19,664 bases of DNA from DATGXB01 sp035298905. GTDB lineage: Bacteria; Cyanobacteriota; Cyanobacteriia; Cyanobacteriales; Nostocaceae. Positions within the stretch are counted from its first letter, which is position 1. Each line of letters begins with the position of its first letter. The DNA is taken from NCBI GenBank assembly GCA_035298905.1, contig DATGXQ010000551.1:1-19664 (forward strand). The letters are read 5' to 3'. The translations under genes were made by a program, and so were the position numbers. Shown here piece by piece: positions 1 through 6,452 of the stretch. The notes beneath the pieces are model-generated. The model made no database searches, was not told the DNA's origin, and saw only the letters and a program-made list of their open reading frames with translations.

Positions 1-1
1 C

Positions 2-427
2 GATCGCGTGCGTCCTAGACCATTAAATTGGCGATATCAACATGATTATATCGGTGGTAGATTAACTAATTTGTACAAAAAATTGAGCAAAATTAGAAAA
101 GACCATCCTGCGCTAACATCGCCTTTCTTTTATCCTGACTATTATGATGAAAGAGATACTCACTTCAACAGCCAAGGTTATGGTGTAGATGTAGATAAAG
201 ATGTGATAATTTATCATCGCTGGGGGATAGGAAAAGATGGTAAATTAGAAAAATTCATCATTGTTTTAAACTGCTCACACTTTGACCAATATGTAAATAT
301 TCCTTTTTCTAATAACGGGAGATGGCGTGATTTATTAAATGATCAAGATGTTCAAGTTGAAGGATATTGGTTAACTCAAGAAAAAATTAACTCTAATTGG
401 GGTAAGATTTATTACTTCCAAGCTTAA
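2..427 (+). CDS. Alpha-amylase-like GH13 protein, C-terminal part (5' end outside window)
   Basis: The reading frame is open from the first full codon at position 2 to the TAA at 425-427, so this is the 3' end of a gene cut by the window edge. About 141 residues remain. The sequence LYKKLSKIRKDHPAL is typical of the last helix of the catalytic barrel in family GH13 alpha-amylases (the 'Y..L..LRK.HPAL' pattern). It is followed by a beta-rich tail that fits the usual C-terminal all-beta domain (VIIYHRWG, FIIVLNCSHFDQYVNIPF, WRDLLND, YYFQA). The catalytic residues would lie upstream and cannot be checked. The family hydrolyses or rearranges alpha-glucans such as glycogen. Substrate and location cannot be told from this fragment. 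The GTG at position 8 is internal and should not be taken as a start. A terminator follows at 449-476. Confidence 0.75.
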   Translation, partial: DRVRPRPLNWRYQHDYIGGRLTNLYKKLSKIRKDHPALTSPFFYPDYYDERDTHFNSQGYGVDVDKDVIIYHRWGIGKDGKLEKFIIVLNCSHFDQYVNIPFSNNGRWRDLLNDQDVQVEGYWLTQEKINSNWGKIYYFQA

Positions 428-448
428 GTTTAGGAAAATATTCTTGAT

Positions 449-476
449 AGAGCGAGAAAGTCTTCGCTCTTTTTTT
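449..476 (+). terminator. Rho-independent terminator after the amylase-like gene
   Basis: A 7-bp stem AGAGCGA (449-455) pairs with TCGCTCT (464-470) around an 8-nt loop, and a run of seven T (470-476) follows. It starts 22 bases after the stop codon and separates the amylase gene from chlB. Confidence 0.85.
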
Positions 477-698
477 ACTTTGGTTATGGAAAAATAAAGA
501 TAAAGATATTTTCTAAAACATTAAGATTTGTAGATAAGAGTAATAGGACTAATGTTTAAATTAGCAGCCAAAACCTAATCAGCAAACAAGTTTGAGAGAT
601 TGCTACCTCCCCCACCCAGCAAAAACTCCTATTTATTACTGGCTCCCAAATTTGCGACAATTCATAAATTGTTTAAGAATAATTGGGGAGAAAATCGC

Positions 699-2225
699 AT
701 GAAATTAGCTTACTGGATGTATGCAGGCCCCGCCCACATTGGTACATTAAGAATTGCTAGTTCCTTTAAAAATGTTCATGCAATCATGCACGCGCCTTTA
801 GGCGATGATTATTTTAACGTTATGCGCTCGATGTTAGAACGGGAGCGAGATTTTACCCCAGTTACAGCCAGTGTTGTAGACAGAAACGTATTAGCGCGGG
901 GTTCTCAAGAAAAAGTAGTAGAAAACATCACCCGTAAAGACGCAGAAGAACATCCCGATTTAATCGTTTTAACTCCTACCTGCACCTCCAGCATTTTGCA
1001 AGAAGATTTACAAAACTTTGTAGAACGCGCACAATTAGATGCGAAAGGTGACGTTTTGTTAGCAGATGTAAACCATTATCGCGTCAACGAACTGCAAGCA
1101 GGCGATCGCACTTTACAACAAATCGTCCAATATTACATTGAAAAAGCCCGGAAAAAAGGCGAATTACCCACAAGTAAAACTGAAAACCCTTCAGTTAATA
1201 TTATCGGTATTTCTACTTTAGGTTTTCACAATCATCACGACTGTAAAGAACTAAAAAAATTAATGGCAGATTTGGGAATAGAAATCAACACGATAATTCC
1301 CGAAGGTGCATCAGTTCATGAATTAAAGAACTTACCAAAAGCTTGGTTTAACCTAGTTCCTTATCGGGAATTAGGATTAATGACAGCTAATTATTTACAA
1401 TCTGAATTTGGCACACCTTATATAGATATTACTCCGATGGGAGTAGTAGAAACAGCCAAATGTATTCGCAAAATTCAGCAAGTAATTAATGCCCAAGGTG
1501 CGAATGTTGATTATGAAGAATATATCAACGAACAAACCTTATATGTATCTCAAGCTGCTTGGTTTTCCCGTTCCATTGACTGTCAAAATTTAACAGGTAA
1601 AAAAGCAGTAGTATTTGGTGATAATACCCACGCCGCAGCTATGACCAAAATATTAGCGCGGGAGATGGGAATACATGTAGTATGGGCGGGGACTTACTGC
1701 AAATATGATGCAGATTGGTTTCGGGAACAGGTAAGCGGATATTGTGACGAAGTGCTGATTACCGATGATCATACAGCCATTGGAGACGCGATCGCCAGAG
1801 TCGAACCCTCAGCCATCTTCGGTACACAAATGGAACGCCACGTAGGAAAGCGCCTAGATATCCCCTGCGGAGTCATAGCCGCACCCATCCACGTCCAAAA
1901 TTTCCCGATCGGTTACAAACCATTTTTAGGCTACGAAGGTACAAACCAAATCACCGATTTAATCTACAACTCCTTCACATTAGGAATGGAAGATCACCTT
2001 TTAGAAATCTTCGGAGGACACGACACCAAAGAAGTAATTACCAAAGGAATTTCCGCAGAATCTGATTTGAATTGGACAAAAGACGGTTTAGCCGAACTCA
2101 ACAAAATTCCCGGTTTTGTGCGCGGAAAAGTGAAGCGAAATACAGAAAAATTCGCACGCGAAAGAGGATTTAAAGACATCAGCGCAGAAGTCCTCTACGC
2201 CGCCAAAGAAGCCGTAGGCGCTTAG
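699..2225 (+). CDS. chlB: Light-independent protochlorophyllide reductase subunit B
   Basis: ChlB pairs with ChlN in the NB-protein of dark-operative protochlorophyllide oxidoreductase. This nitrogenase-like enzyme takes electrons from ChlL and reduces ring D of protochlorophyllide to chlorophyllide a, so chlorophyll can be made in the dark. From the ATG at 699 the protein is 508 residues, the usual cyanobacterial length, and begins MKLAYWMYAGPAHIGTLRIA as in the family. Asp36 (HAPLGDDYFN) matches the residue known in BchB/ChlB to ligate the NB-protein [4Fe-4S] cluster together with three ChlN cysteines. The nitrogenase-like body spans about 1-430, and the 57-kDa-subunit C-terminal domain spans about 455-505. 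The frame stays open upstream to a TTG at 600, but those 33 residues are not family-like. chlL and chlN are not in this window. Two HIP1 sites lie inside the gene. Confidence 0.97.
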   Translation: MKLAYWMYAGPAHIGTLRIASSFKNVHAIMHAPLGDDYFNVMRSMLERERDFTPVTASVVDRNVLARGSQEKVVENITRKDAEEHPDLIVLTPTCTSSILQEDLQNFVERAQLDAKGDVLLADVNHYRVNELQAGDRTLQQIVQYYIEKARKKGELPTSKTENPSVNIIGISTLGFHNHHDCKELKKLMADLGIEINTIIPEGASVHELKNLPKAWFNLVPYRELGLMTANYLQSEFGTPYIDITPMGVVETAKCIRKIQQVINAQGANVDYEEYINEQTLYVSQAAWFSRSIDCQNLTGKKAVVFGDNTHAAAMTKILAREMGIHVVWAGTYCKYDADWFREQVSGYCDEVLITDDHTAIGDAIARVEPSAIFGTQMERHVGKRLDIPCGVIAAPIHVQNFPIGYKPFLGYEGTNQITDLIYNSFTLGMEDHLLEIFGGHDTKEVITKGISAESDLNWTKDGLAELNKIPGFVRGKVKRNTEKFARERGFKDISAEVLYAAKEAVGA

Positions 2226-2247
2226 TTTAAGTTTCAGTTAATTTGAG

Positions 2248-2285
2248 CAAGTGGGGAGTGTAAAGATTTATATTACCCACTTGTT
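2248..2285 (+). terminator. Probable terminator hairpin after chlB
   Basis: CAAGTGGG (2248-2255) pairs perfectly with CCCACTTG (2276-2283) across a 20-nt AT-rich loop, and a T-rich stretch (TTGTTTAATTTA) follows. The T-run is weak and the loop is long, so it could instead only stabilise the mRNA 3' end. Confidence 0.55.
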
Positions 2286-2406
2286 TAATTTATATATGGT
2301 GTGTAATTATACTACTGTGTAATCCTAAAAAATTAAAAACTGAAAAAGTTTTACAACTATAGTAACTATGTAAAATATTGTTATATATTTTTCAGTAGAG
2401 GAATCC

Positions 2407-3033
2407 GTGAATTTAAATGAATTTTTATCATCTTTACTAGAGGTAAAAGATGATAGTGAACTCACAGACCTATGTAGGAAGAGAGTTTTGCATGGTACTC
2501 CATATATTTTTATTGGACAAGAAGACAAATATTATGAATTTAGAAAGAGGATTTCTGAAAAATTTGAGATTTCTTTCTATGAAGTCTATGTGACAGGTTC
2601 TGCAAAATTGGGGTTTAGTCCACATAAAAAGAAATATTTTGATTATGAATCAGATATTGATGTTGCTATCGTATCACAAAAACTTTATGAGAAAATTATT
2701 AATATTATTGCTATTTATCAAATGGAGCTAAGGAGAGCAAGAAGAAAAGTTTCATTGGACGAATTGGAAATGTACCATTCTTTTCTTGAATATACAGCTA
2801 TTGGATGGATAAGACCCGATAAACTCCCGGTATCATTTAAGATCAAAGAAATGAAAGATGAATGGTTTGAATTTTTTAAATCTATTTCTTATGGTAAGTC
2901 TGAGGTAGGTAATTATAAAGTATCTGCTGGTATATTTAAAAGTTATGAGCATTTTGAAAATTATACTTTAAGTGGACTTAAGGACTTAAAGCAATCTTTA
3001 GAAGTGGTGAAAGAAAATGCCCAAGCAAATTAA
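2407..3033 (+). CDS. Nucleotidyltransferase-fold protein, partner of a DUF262 protein
   Basis: A 208-residue protein with a polymerase-beta-like nucleotidyltransferase signature: strand plus Gly-Ser (VTGSAKLGF, G64-S65), then a metal-binding Asp pair in YESDIDVAIVS (D83, D85). This G-S...DxD layout is shared by MNT, CD-NTase and related families that transfer nucleotides to small molecules, proteins or RNA. The third acidic residue is not obvious, so activity is unproven. The insert between the two motifs (SPHKKKYFDY) is lysine/tyrosine rich. The start is GTG at 2407, with AGAGGA (2397-2402) just upstream as a ribosome binding site. The 3' end overlaps the DUF262 gene by 17 bases, implying coupled translation and a joint role. 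No signal peptide or membrane segment is seen. The substrate is unknown, and a role in defence is inferred only from the partner gene and context. Confidence 0.7.
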   Translation: MNLNEFLSSLLEVKDDSELTDLCRKRVLHGTPYIFIGQEDKYYEFRKRISEKFEISFYEVYVTGSAKLGFSPHKKKYFDYESDIDVAIVSQKLYEKIINIIAIYQMELRRARRKVSLDELEMYHSFLEYTAIGWIRPDKLPVSFKIKEMKDEWFEFFKSISYGKSEVGNYKVSAGIFKSYEHFENYTLSGLKDLKQSLEVVKENAQAN

Positions 3034-4006
3034 ACCATCAGTGACGAATCCTACTATTGCAGAAATTTACCAGGCCATTAAAGCAGGTAAATTAATATTA
3101 CAACCTGATTTTCAGAGAAAGTTTGTATGGACTCATGACCATCAAGAAGATTTTATAGATACCATCCTGAAAGGATATCCATTTCCTGAAATTTATGTTT
3201 GTCTAGGTAATATTGATACTAAGAAATTACTGACAACACAACACGTCATTGATGGACAACAAAGACTCACTACAATACAACGGTATATAGAAGGTTTGCA
3301 TGATAGACCTTTAACAAAAATTCCTAAATTTGAAAGTTTAGATGAAGACCAAAGAGAAGAATTTTTATACTACCAAGTTGTTGTACGTGATATAGGTAAG
3401 GTAGAAGAAGAAACGATTAGAGAAATATTTCGTCGGATTAATTTGACAGAATTTAAACTCTACGATGTAGAAGTACACAATGCCATATATAACGGTCATT
3501 TCATACAGACTGCAAAAAGTATACTTGATGAAATTACCTTAGAAAAATATGGCGTATTTCATGAATCTGAATTTACAAGGATGGCTGATTTATACTTTAT
3601 TTTGTTAGTAATGGCAACTCTTGAAAATGAAGGCTATTTTTCTCAGGATAAAGAAGTTGAGAATTATATTGCTACATACAATGATGAATACAAGAATAAA
3701 GAGCAAATGAAGTCTAATCTCATCAAGACATTTAATATAATCAATGAGCTATCTTTACCAGATGATTCAATTTGGCTTAGAAAATCTAGTTTCTTTACAC
3801 TTGTTGTAGAATTGGCAAAACATATAAATCATATTCCAGAAAATATGTCTGATCGATTAAATGAGCTAGAACAGCAAATATTAGAAAATAAAAATAAACC
3901 TGATACTGAGTATGGACGATACTATTTATATATGTGTTCAGGAACTGCTAATAGAAAAGCTAGAGTGGTAAGGTCGGAAGTTTTTAATAAACATATTTTT
4001 GCTTAA
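3017..4006 (+). CDS. DUF262 (DGQQR-motif) domain protein
   Basis: A 329-residue protein with the hallmarks of DUF262, the ParB/sulfiredoxin-like fold found at the N-terminus of GmrS/GmrD-type type IV restriction enzymes, SspE and BrxU. The conserved LQPDFQRKFVW is at 29-38, the signature DGQQR at 79-83, and the conserved EIFRRIN at 136-142. In studied relatives the DGQQR motif is tied to nucleotide hydrolysis that senses modified DNA. The usual nuclease half (DUF1524, with an H-x-x-P type HNH motif) is absent: the remaining residues 145-329 are helical, with no HNH histidine pattern that I can see. It therefore appears to be a stand-alone regulator or NTPase relying on its partner. It overlaps the upstream nucleotidyltransferase gene (ATG at 3017, upstream stop at 3033), so the two form one operon. 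A role in phage defence is inference. Confidence 0.85.
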   Translation: MPKQIKPSVTNPTIAEIYQAIKAGKLILQPDFQRKFVWTHDHQEDFIDTILKGYPFPEIYVCLGNIDTKKLLTTQHVIDGQQRLTTIQRYIEGLHDRPLTKIPKFESLDEDQREEFLYYQVVVRDIGKVEEETIREIFRRINLTEFKLYDVEVHNAIYNGHFIQTAKSILDEITLEKYGVFHESEFTRMADLYFILLVMATLENEGYFSQDKEVENYIATYNDEYKNKEQMKSNLIKTFNIINELSLPDDSIWLRKSSFFTLVVELAKHINHIPENMSDRLNELEQQILENKNKPDTEYGRYYLYMCSGTANRKARVVRSEVFNKHIFA

Positions 4007-4141
4007 TGCGACATGACTATCTAGATTTATTTACACAGTAAACTATTTATAAAATCTGTTTTATTCATCCTGTAGGTTGGTTTAAGGAAAAAATCTAAAA
4101 AAAGTTATGCTTTTGTGTAAATTAAATTACTGAAATTTCCT

Positions 4142-4474
4142 ATGCCAGAAAAAATCAAACTTATGGCTGACTATGGATGCTACCCACTATGGTGGGATAG
4201 TCCTGATAAAGTTGGGGACATTGACCCAGAAACATTACCACTAACTAAAGAAACTATGAACCGTTTAGAAAAATGGGAAGAAACTTATGATGCAAAATTG
4301 AATTGGGAAGATCCCGCTAGTTCTGTAGGTTTCACACCAGAAGAGGAAACTGCATTTGAGGAAGAAGGAATTAACCTTTGGAAACAACTGCAAAAAGAAC
4401 TCGCACCCAATTATCAAGTTGCTTACTTCAGTGAGAAATTACGAAAGGTTATCACTGAACATCAAGAACTGTAA
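4142..4474 (+). CDS. Small acidic conserved protein of unknown function
   Basis: A 110-residue cytoplasmic-looking protein, strongly acidic (many Glu and Asp). It begins with MADYGCYPLWWDSPDKVGDI and ends with a YFSEKLRKVI stretch. The pattern 'DYGCYPLWW...GDIDPETLPL...RLEKWEETYDAKLNWEDPASS' resembles a widespread small bacterial family that, as far as I know, has no assigned function. No signal peptide, membrane helix or known catalytic motif is visible. The central residues 36-95 look helical. The start is the ATG at 4142, with no clear Shine-Dalgarno sequence, which is common in cyanobacteria. It is flanked by 135 and 115 bp of AT-rich spacer, so it is probably its own transcript. An inhibitor or immunity role would suit the accessory neighbourhood, but nothing in the sequence proves it. 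Confidence 0.75.
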   Translation: MPEKIKLMADYGCYPLWWDSPDKVGDIDPETLPLTKETMNRLEKWEETYDAKLNWEDPASSVGFTPEEETAFEEEGINLWKQLQKELAPNYQVAYFSEKLRKVITEHQEL

Positions 4475-4589
4475 ATATAAAAACTTTTCATTCCTAGTTC
4501 CAATATATTTTTAATGATACTAGGGATGCTGATTAAAACAACAATTATACAGACTGATTATTATTTAAAGATTATAGGATAAAGCTGAT

Positions 4590-4964
4590 ATGAGTAATGA
4601 TATTATCAAAACAGTTATTTGGGTGAACTCTTCAAAAGAAGAACTTTTAGAATTTCCTGAAGAAGTAATTGATGAAATCGGATATGTTCTCTATCGTGTT
4701 CAAATTAATCAAACTCACCCTAAAATCAAACCATTAAAAGGATTTGATGGTGTCTTTGAAATTAAAAGTAATTACCAAACCGATACTTACCGTACTGTTT
4801 ATGCTATAAAAATTGATAATGCCGTTTATGTTCTCCACGCCTTCAAGAAAAAATCTCACCAAGGTATAAAAACACCTCAACAAACTATTGATTTAATTAA
4901 AAAGCGTTTACAAACAGCAATCAAAATTGCTGAATTGCGACAAAATGAATCATCACAGGATTAA
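4590..4964 (+). CDS. RelE/HigB-type toxin (phage Gp49-like family)
   Basis: A 124-residue protein of the Gp49-like branch of the RelE/ParE superfamily, whose characterised members are mostly ribosome-dependent mRNA endonucleases that arrest translation. The diagnostic parts are KPLKGFDGVFEIKSNY (about 48-63), the strand YRTVYAIKIDNAVYVLHAF, and the basic signature FKKKSHQGIKTPQQTIDLIKKRL at about 89-111, which is almost consensus. Length is normal for the family. The toxin gene comes first and the antitoxin second, the order typical of HigBA and Gp49/XRE pairs. The gap to the antitoxin start is 3 bp. AGGA lies about 12 bases before the ATG. No frameshift or damage is visible, so the pair is probably functional. 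The specific RNA target cannot be inferred. Confidence 0.87.
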   Translation: MSNDIIKTVIWVNSSKEELLEFPEEVIDEIGYVLYRVQINQTHPKIKPLKGFDGVFEIKSNYQTDTYRTVYAIKIDNAVYVLHAFKKKSHQGIKTPQQTIDLIKKRLQTAIKIAELRQNESSQD

Positions 4965-4967
4965 AGT

Positions 4968-5288
4968 ATGCTAGATTATACCATTAGTTCCGGCAACATT
5001 TTTCAAGATTTGGGATTTCCTAACGCTGAAGAAAAATTAGCAAAAGTTAAATTAGCTTCTGTAATCGCTGATATTTTAGAACAAAAGCAACTTACCCACC
5101 AACAAGCCGGAGAAATTTTAAATTTAGAAATTGAACAAGTCCAGAATTTAACCAATGGGATTTTAAAAGACTTCACTATTGATCAGTTATTAATGTTCTT
5201 AGTAAAATTAGGACAAAATATAGATATAATGGTTACAAGCCAAACTGAAGGAAAATCGATACCCAAAATTAACGTCGTTTTTCAGTAA
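4968..5288 (+). CDS. XRE-family HTH antitoxin (HigA-like)
   Basis: A 106-residue partner of the preceding toxin. It begins SSGNIFQDLGFPNAEEKLAK, the typical opening of small HigA2-like antitoxins, and then has a helix-turn-helix at about 37-60 (LTHQQAGEILNLEIEQVQNLTNG). The following segment FTIDQLLMFLVKLGQNIDI is the usual helix after the HTH in this family. It should neutralise the toxin by binding and repress the operon as a complex. AGGA at 4957-4960, inside the end of the toxin gene, sits 7 bases before its ATG, so translation is probably coupled. The gene stops at 5288, only 5 bases from the stop of the convergent minus-strand gene; a palindromic repeat covers the junction. Confidence 0.87.
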   Translation: MLDYTISSGNIFQDLGFPNAEEKLAKVKLASVIADILEQKQLTHQQAGEILNLEIEQVQNLTNGILKDFTIDQLLMFLVKLGQNIDIMVTSQTEGKSIPKINVVFQ

Positions 5289-5293
5289 ACAGC

Positions 5294-5617
5294 TTAATTA
5301 TGTCTTGTAGGTTGGGTTGAGTAACGAAACCCAACACTACTTTTTTCAATAATTATTAATCCCTGGTCTGGAATAAATTTGATAGGCAATCCTTGATTTA
5401 ATTCTTCTGGTTGCCACTCATAATCATCATAACTACCTAAATTAGATAGATCAGATTCTAACCATTCTAATTCAGATTCGTCAATTATGGACACATTCAA
5501 TTCTTGATGATTGTCCTTTCTCCATTCCAAAAACTCAATAAAATTTAAAACTTCCTGCTGTGCATTTTCTGGCAGGTGTTCTAGTTTATTCAAAATCCTT
5601 TCTTTGAGAGAATCCAT
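5294..5617 (-). CDS. DUF2281/VapB-like small protein, C-terminus read from a repeat
   Basis: A 107-residue acidic protein. Residues 1-33 (MDSLKERILNKLEHLPENAQ, then EVLNFIEFLEWRK) match the helical motif found in DUF2281 and similar antitoxin-like small proteins of cyanobacteria ('LPe..q.EVl.FveFL'). The middle is rich in Asp, Glu and Trp (ELEWLESDLSNLGSYDDYEW). The last 14 residues or so (SVGFRYSTQPTRHN) are translated from the palindromic repeat at 5307-5340, so the native stop may have been lost when the repeat inserted. No toxin gene is adjacent in the usual arrangement: the next minus-strand gene upstream is 106 bp away and unrelated to PIN or RelE. An orphan antitoxin or regulatory protein is the likeliest reading; function is unproven. 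Confidence 0.68.
   Translation of the reverse strand: MDSLKERILNKLEHLPENAQQEVLNFIEFLEWRKDNHQELNVSIIDESELEWLESDLSNLGSYDDYEWQPEELNQGLPIKFIPDQGLIIIEKSSVGFRYSTQPTRHN
5307..5340. repeat. Palindromic cyanobacterial intergenic repeat, possible two-way terminator
   Basis: GTTGGGTT (5311-5318) is the perfect complement of AACCCAAC (5328-5335) around a 9-nt loop. GTAG (5307-5310) and CTAC (5337-5340) extend the stem with one bulged A. The wording GTAGGTTGGGTT...AACCCAAC is, to my knowledge, a frequent dispersed repeat of filamentous cyanobacteria. It sits between the convergent higA-like gene and the minus-strand gene and lies inside the 3' coding end of the latter. Confidence 0.75.
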
Positions 5618-5723
5618 ATTTATATATACCTGATTTATTTAATATTATAACTCATAATTCCTACACTCAGCATAGGTTTTAATTTAGATATTAGACTTAA
5701 ATCTGTGATAATTTCTCCTGTTG

Positions 5724-6056
5724 TTATCTTTTCTTTGTAGGCTTTAAACCCTTGCGTAAAGCCAAAACAAAAGTCTTTGTGGCATGTTCTGGATCATTAA
5801 AACCCAGTCTAGACGCTACATCCAGCACATATAAAATAGCACTTTCCAAATTTGTCACATTACCGTTAATTACTTCTTGTACTATGGGAGATTCAAAATA
5901 AATTCCTAGTGAACATAACTCTTGCCAATGATCAACTAATGGTTCAATCTCAAATTCATCTAATTCTAACCAGTGTAATTGTTCTAATATACTGTGTTCT
6001 GGTGGTTGGTTCTGTTTGCGAATTTGGTAAGCGATTTGTTCAGGGTTGATTCTCAT
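5724..6056 (-). CDS. Conserved hypothetical protein, 110 residues
   Basis: I do not recognise a named family. The protein is soluble, with an acidic helical middle (HSILEQLHWLELDEFEIEPLVDHWQELC, about 21-48) and a basic C-terminal tail (ALRKGLKPTKKR). There is no signal peptide, membrane segment or metal-binding motif. The ATG at 6056 is the clear start, with a few in-frame options after it. No strong Shine-Dalgarno sequence is visible. Its stop at 5724 is followed by the gene for the DUF2281-like protein in the same direction, 106 bp on, so the two could share a transcript. The coding sequence is intact and the composition is protein-like (balanced Leu, Glu, Trp), so I take it as a real gene. 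Confidence 0.65.
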   Translation of the reverse strand: MRINPEQIAYQIRKQNQPPEHSILEQLHWLELDEFEIEPLVDHWQELCSLGIYFESPIVQEVINGNVTNLESAILYVLDVASRLGFNDPEHATKTFVLALRKGLKPTKKR

Positions 6057-6437
6057 ATCAAAAGCAGCAAATATTAAAGTAAGTGCTTATTACTATCTTA
6101 TAAGATTTTTGTGTATTAACCTTCCTAAAATTTATGTAAATTTTATAACTTTTATCCTGATGCCAATTATGTCTTGACAATTGCTACAACATTATATAGA
6201 AGCCAGAGTTTTATTTATTTTTTCCAAAAAAATTTACTTATAAATAAAAATCATAGGCTAAAAAATATTACAATACAAACTTATTCATTTACCCCATTAA
6301 GAGCAAAAATCAACTACTTGTAGATTTGCCGTAGTGTTGCTGAAGACTATGTAACAAAACGATCACTTAAAAAACAAAATTTCTGCCATTGAAAATTAGC
6401 AGAGGCGTGTTAAGGTTTTAGTTTCCTAGACGTTCCC
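6057..6437. other. AT-rich spacer upstream of the replication gene
   Basis: No gene seen. The spacer is very AT-rich, with A and T runs (for example TTTATTTATTTTTTCC near 6212), as expected for promoters and possibly an origin. I looked for iterons (direct repeats of about 15-22 bp) next to the replication protein gene and saw none. A possible promoter is listed separately. It also holds the promoter of the minus-strand gene that starts at 6056. Confidence 0.5.
6174..6200 (+). promoter_or_regulatory. Possible sigma-70-type promoter for the replication gene
   Basis: A consensus -35 TTGACA (6174-6179) is followed after 15 bases by TATAGA (6195-6200). The spacing is shorter than the ideal 17, and the leader to the ATG at 6453 would be about 245 nt, so this is tentative. 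Confidence 0.3.
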
Positions 6438-6452
6438 TTGGTGCTTCGACCT

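Noticed and set aside
600..698. N-terminal extension of chlB from a TTG start
   Set aside because: The 33 extra residues are not ChlB-like, and the ATG at 699 gives the standard 508-residue protein with the family N-terminus.
1994..2179. Minus-strand 61-residue frame inside chlB
   Set aside because: Antisense shadow of a strongly conserved gene.
2325..2528. Minus-strand 67-residue frame overlapping the nucleotidyltransferase start
   Set aside because: Low-complexity product (Ser/Phe/Ile-rich) on the opposite strand of a better supported gene.
4071..4086. Second copy of the GTAGGTTGGGTT repeat
   Set aside because: Only a degenerate half (TGTAGGTTGG) is present, without the complementary arm.
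6057..6437. Iteron-type replication origin next to the CyRepA1 gene
   Set aside because: The spacer is AT-rich, but I could find no repeated 15-22 bp units, so an origin is not claimed.
6438..6452. Earlier TTG/GTG starts of the replication gene
   Set aside because: They add only five residues without a ribosome binding site; the ATG at 6453 is simpler, though not proven.
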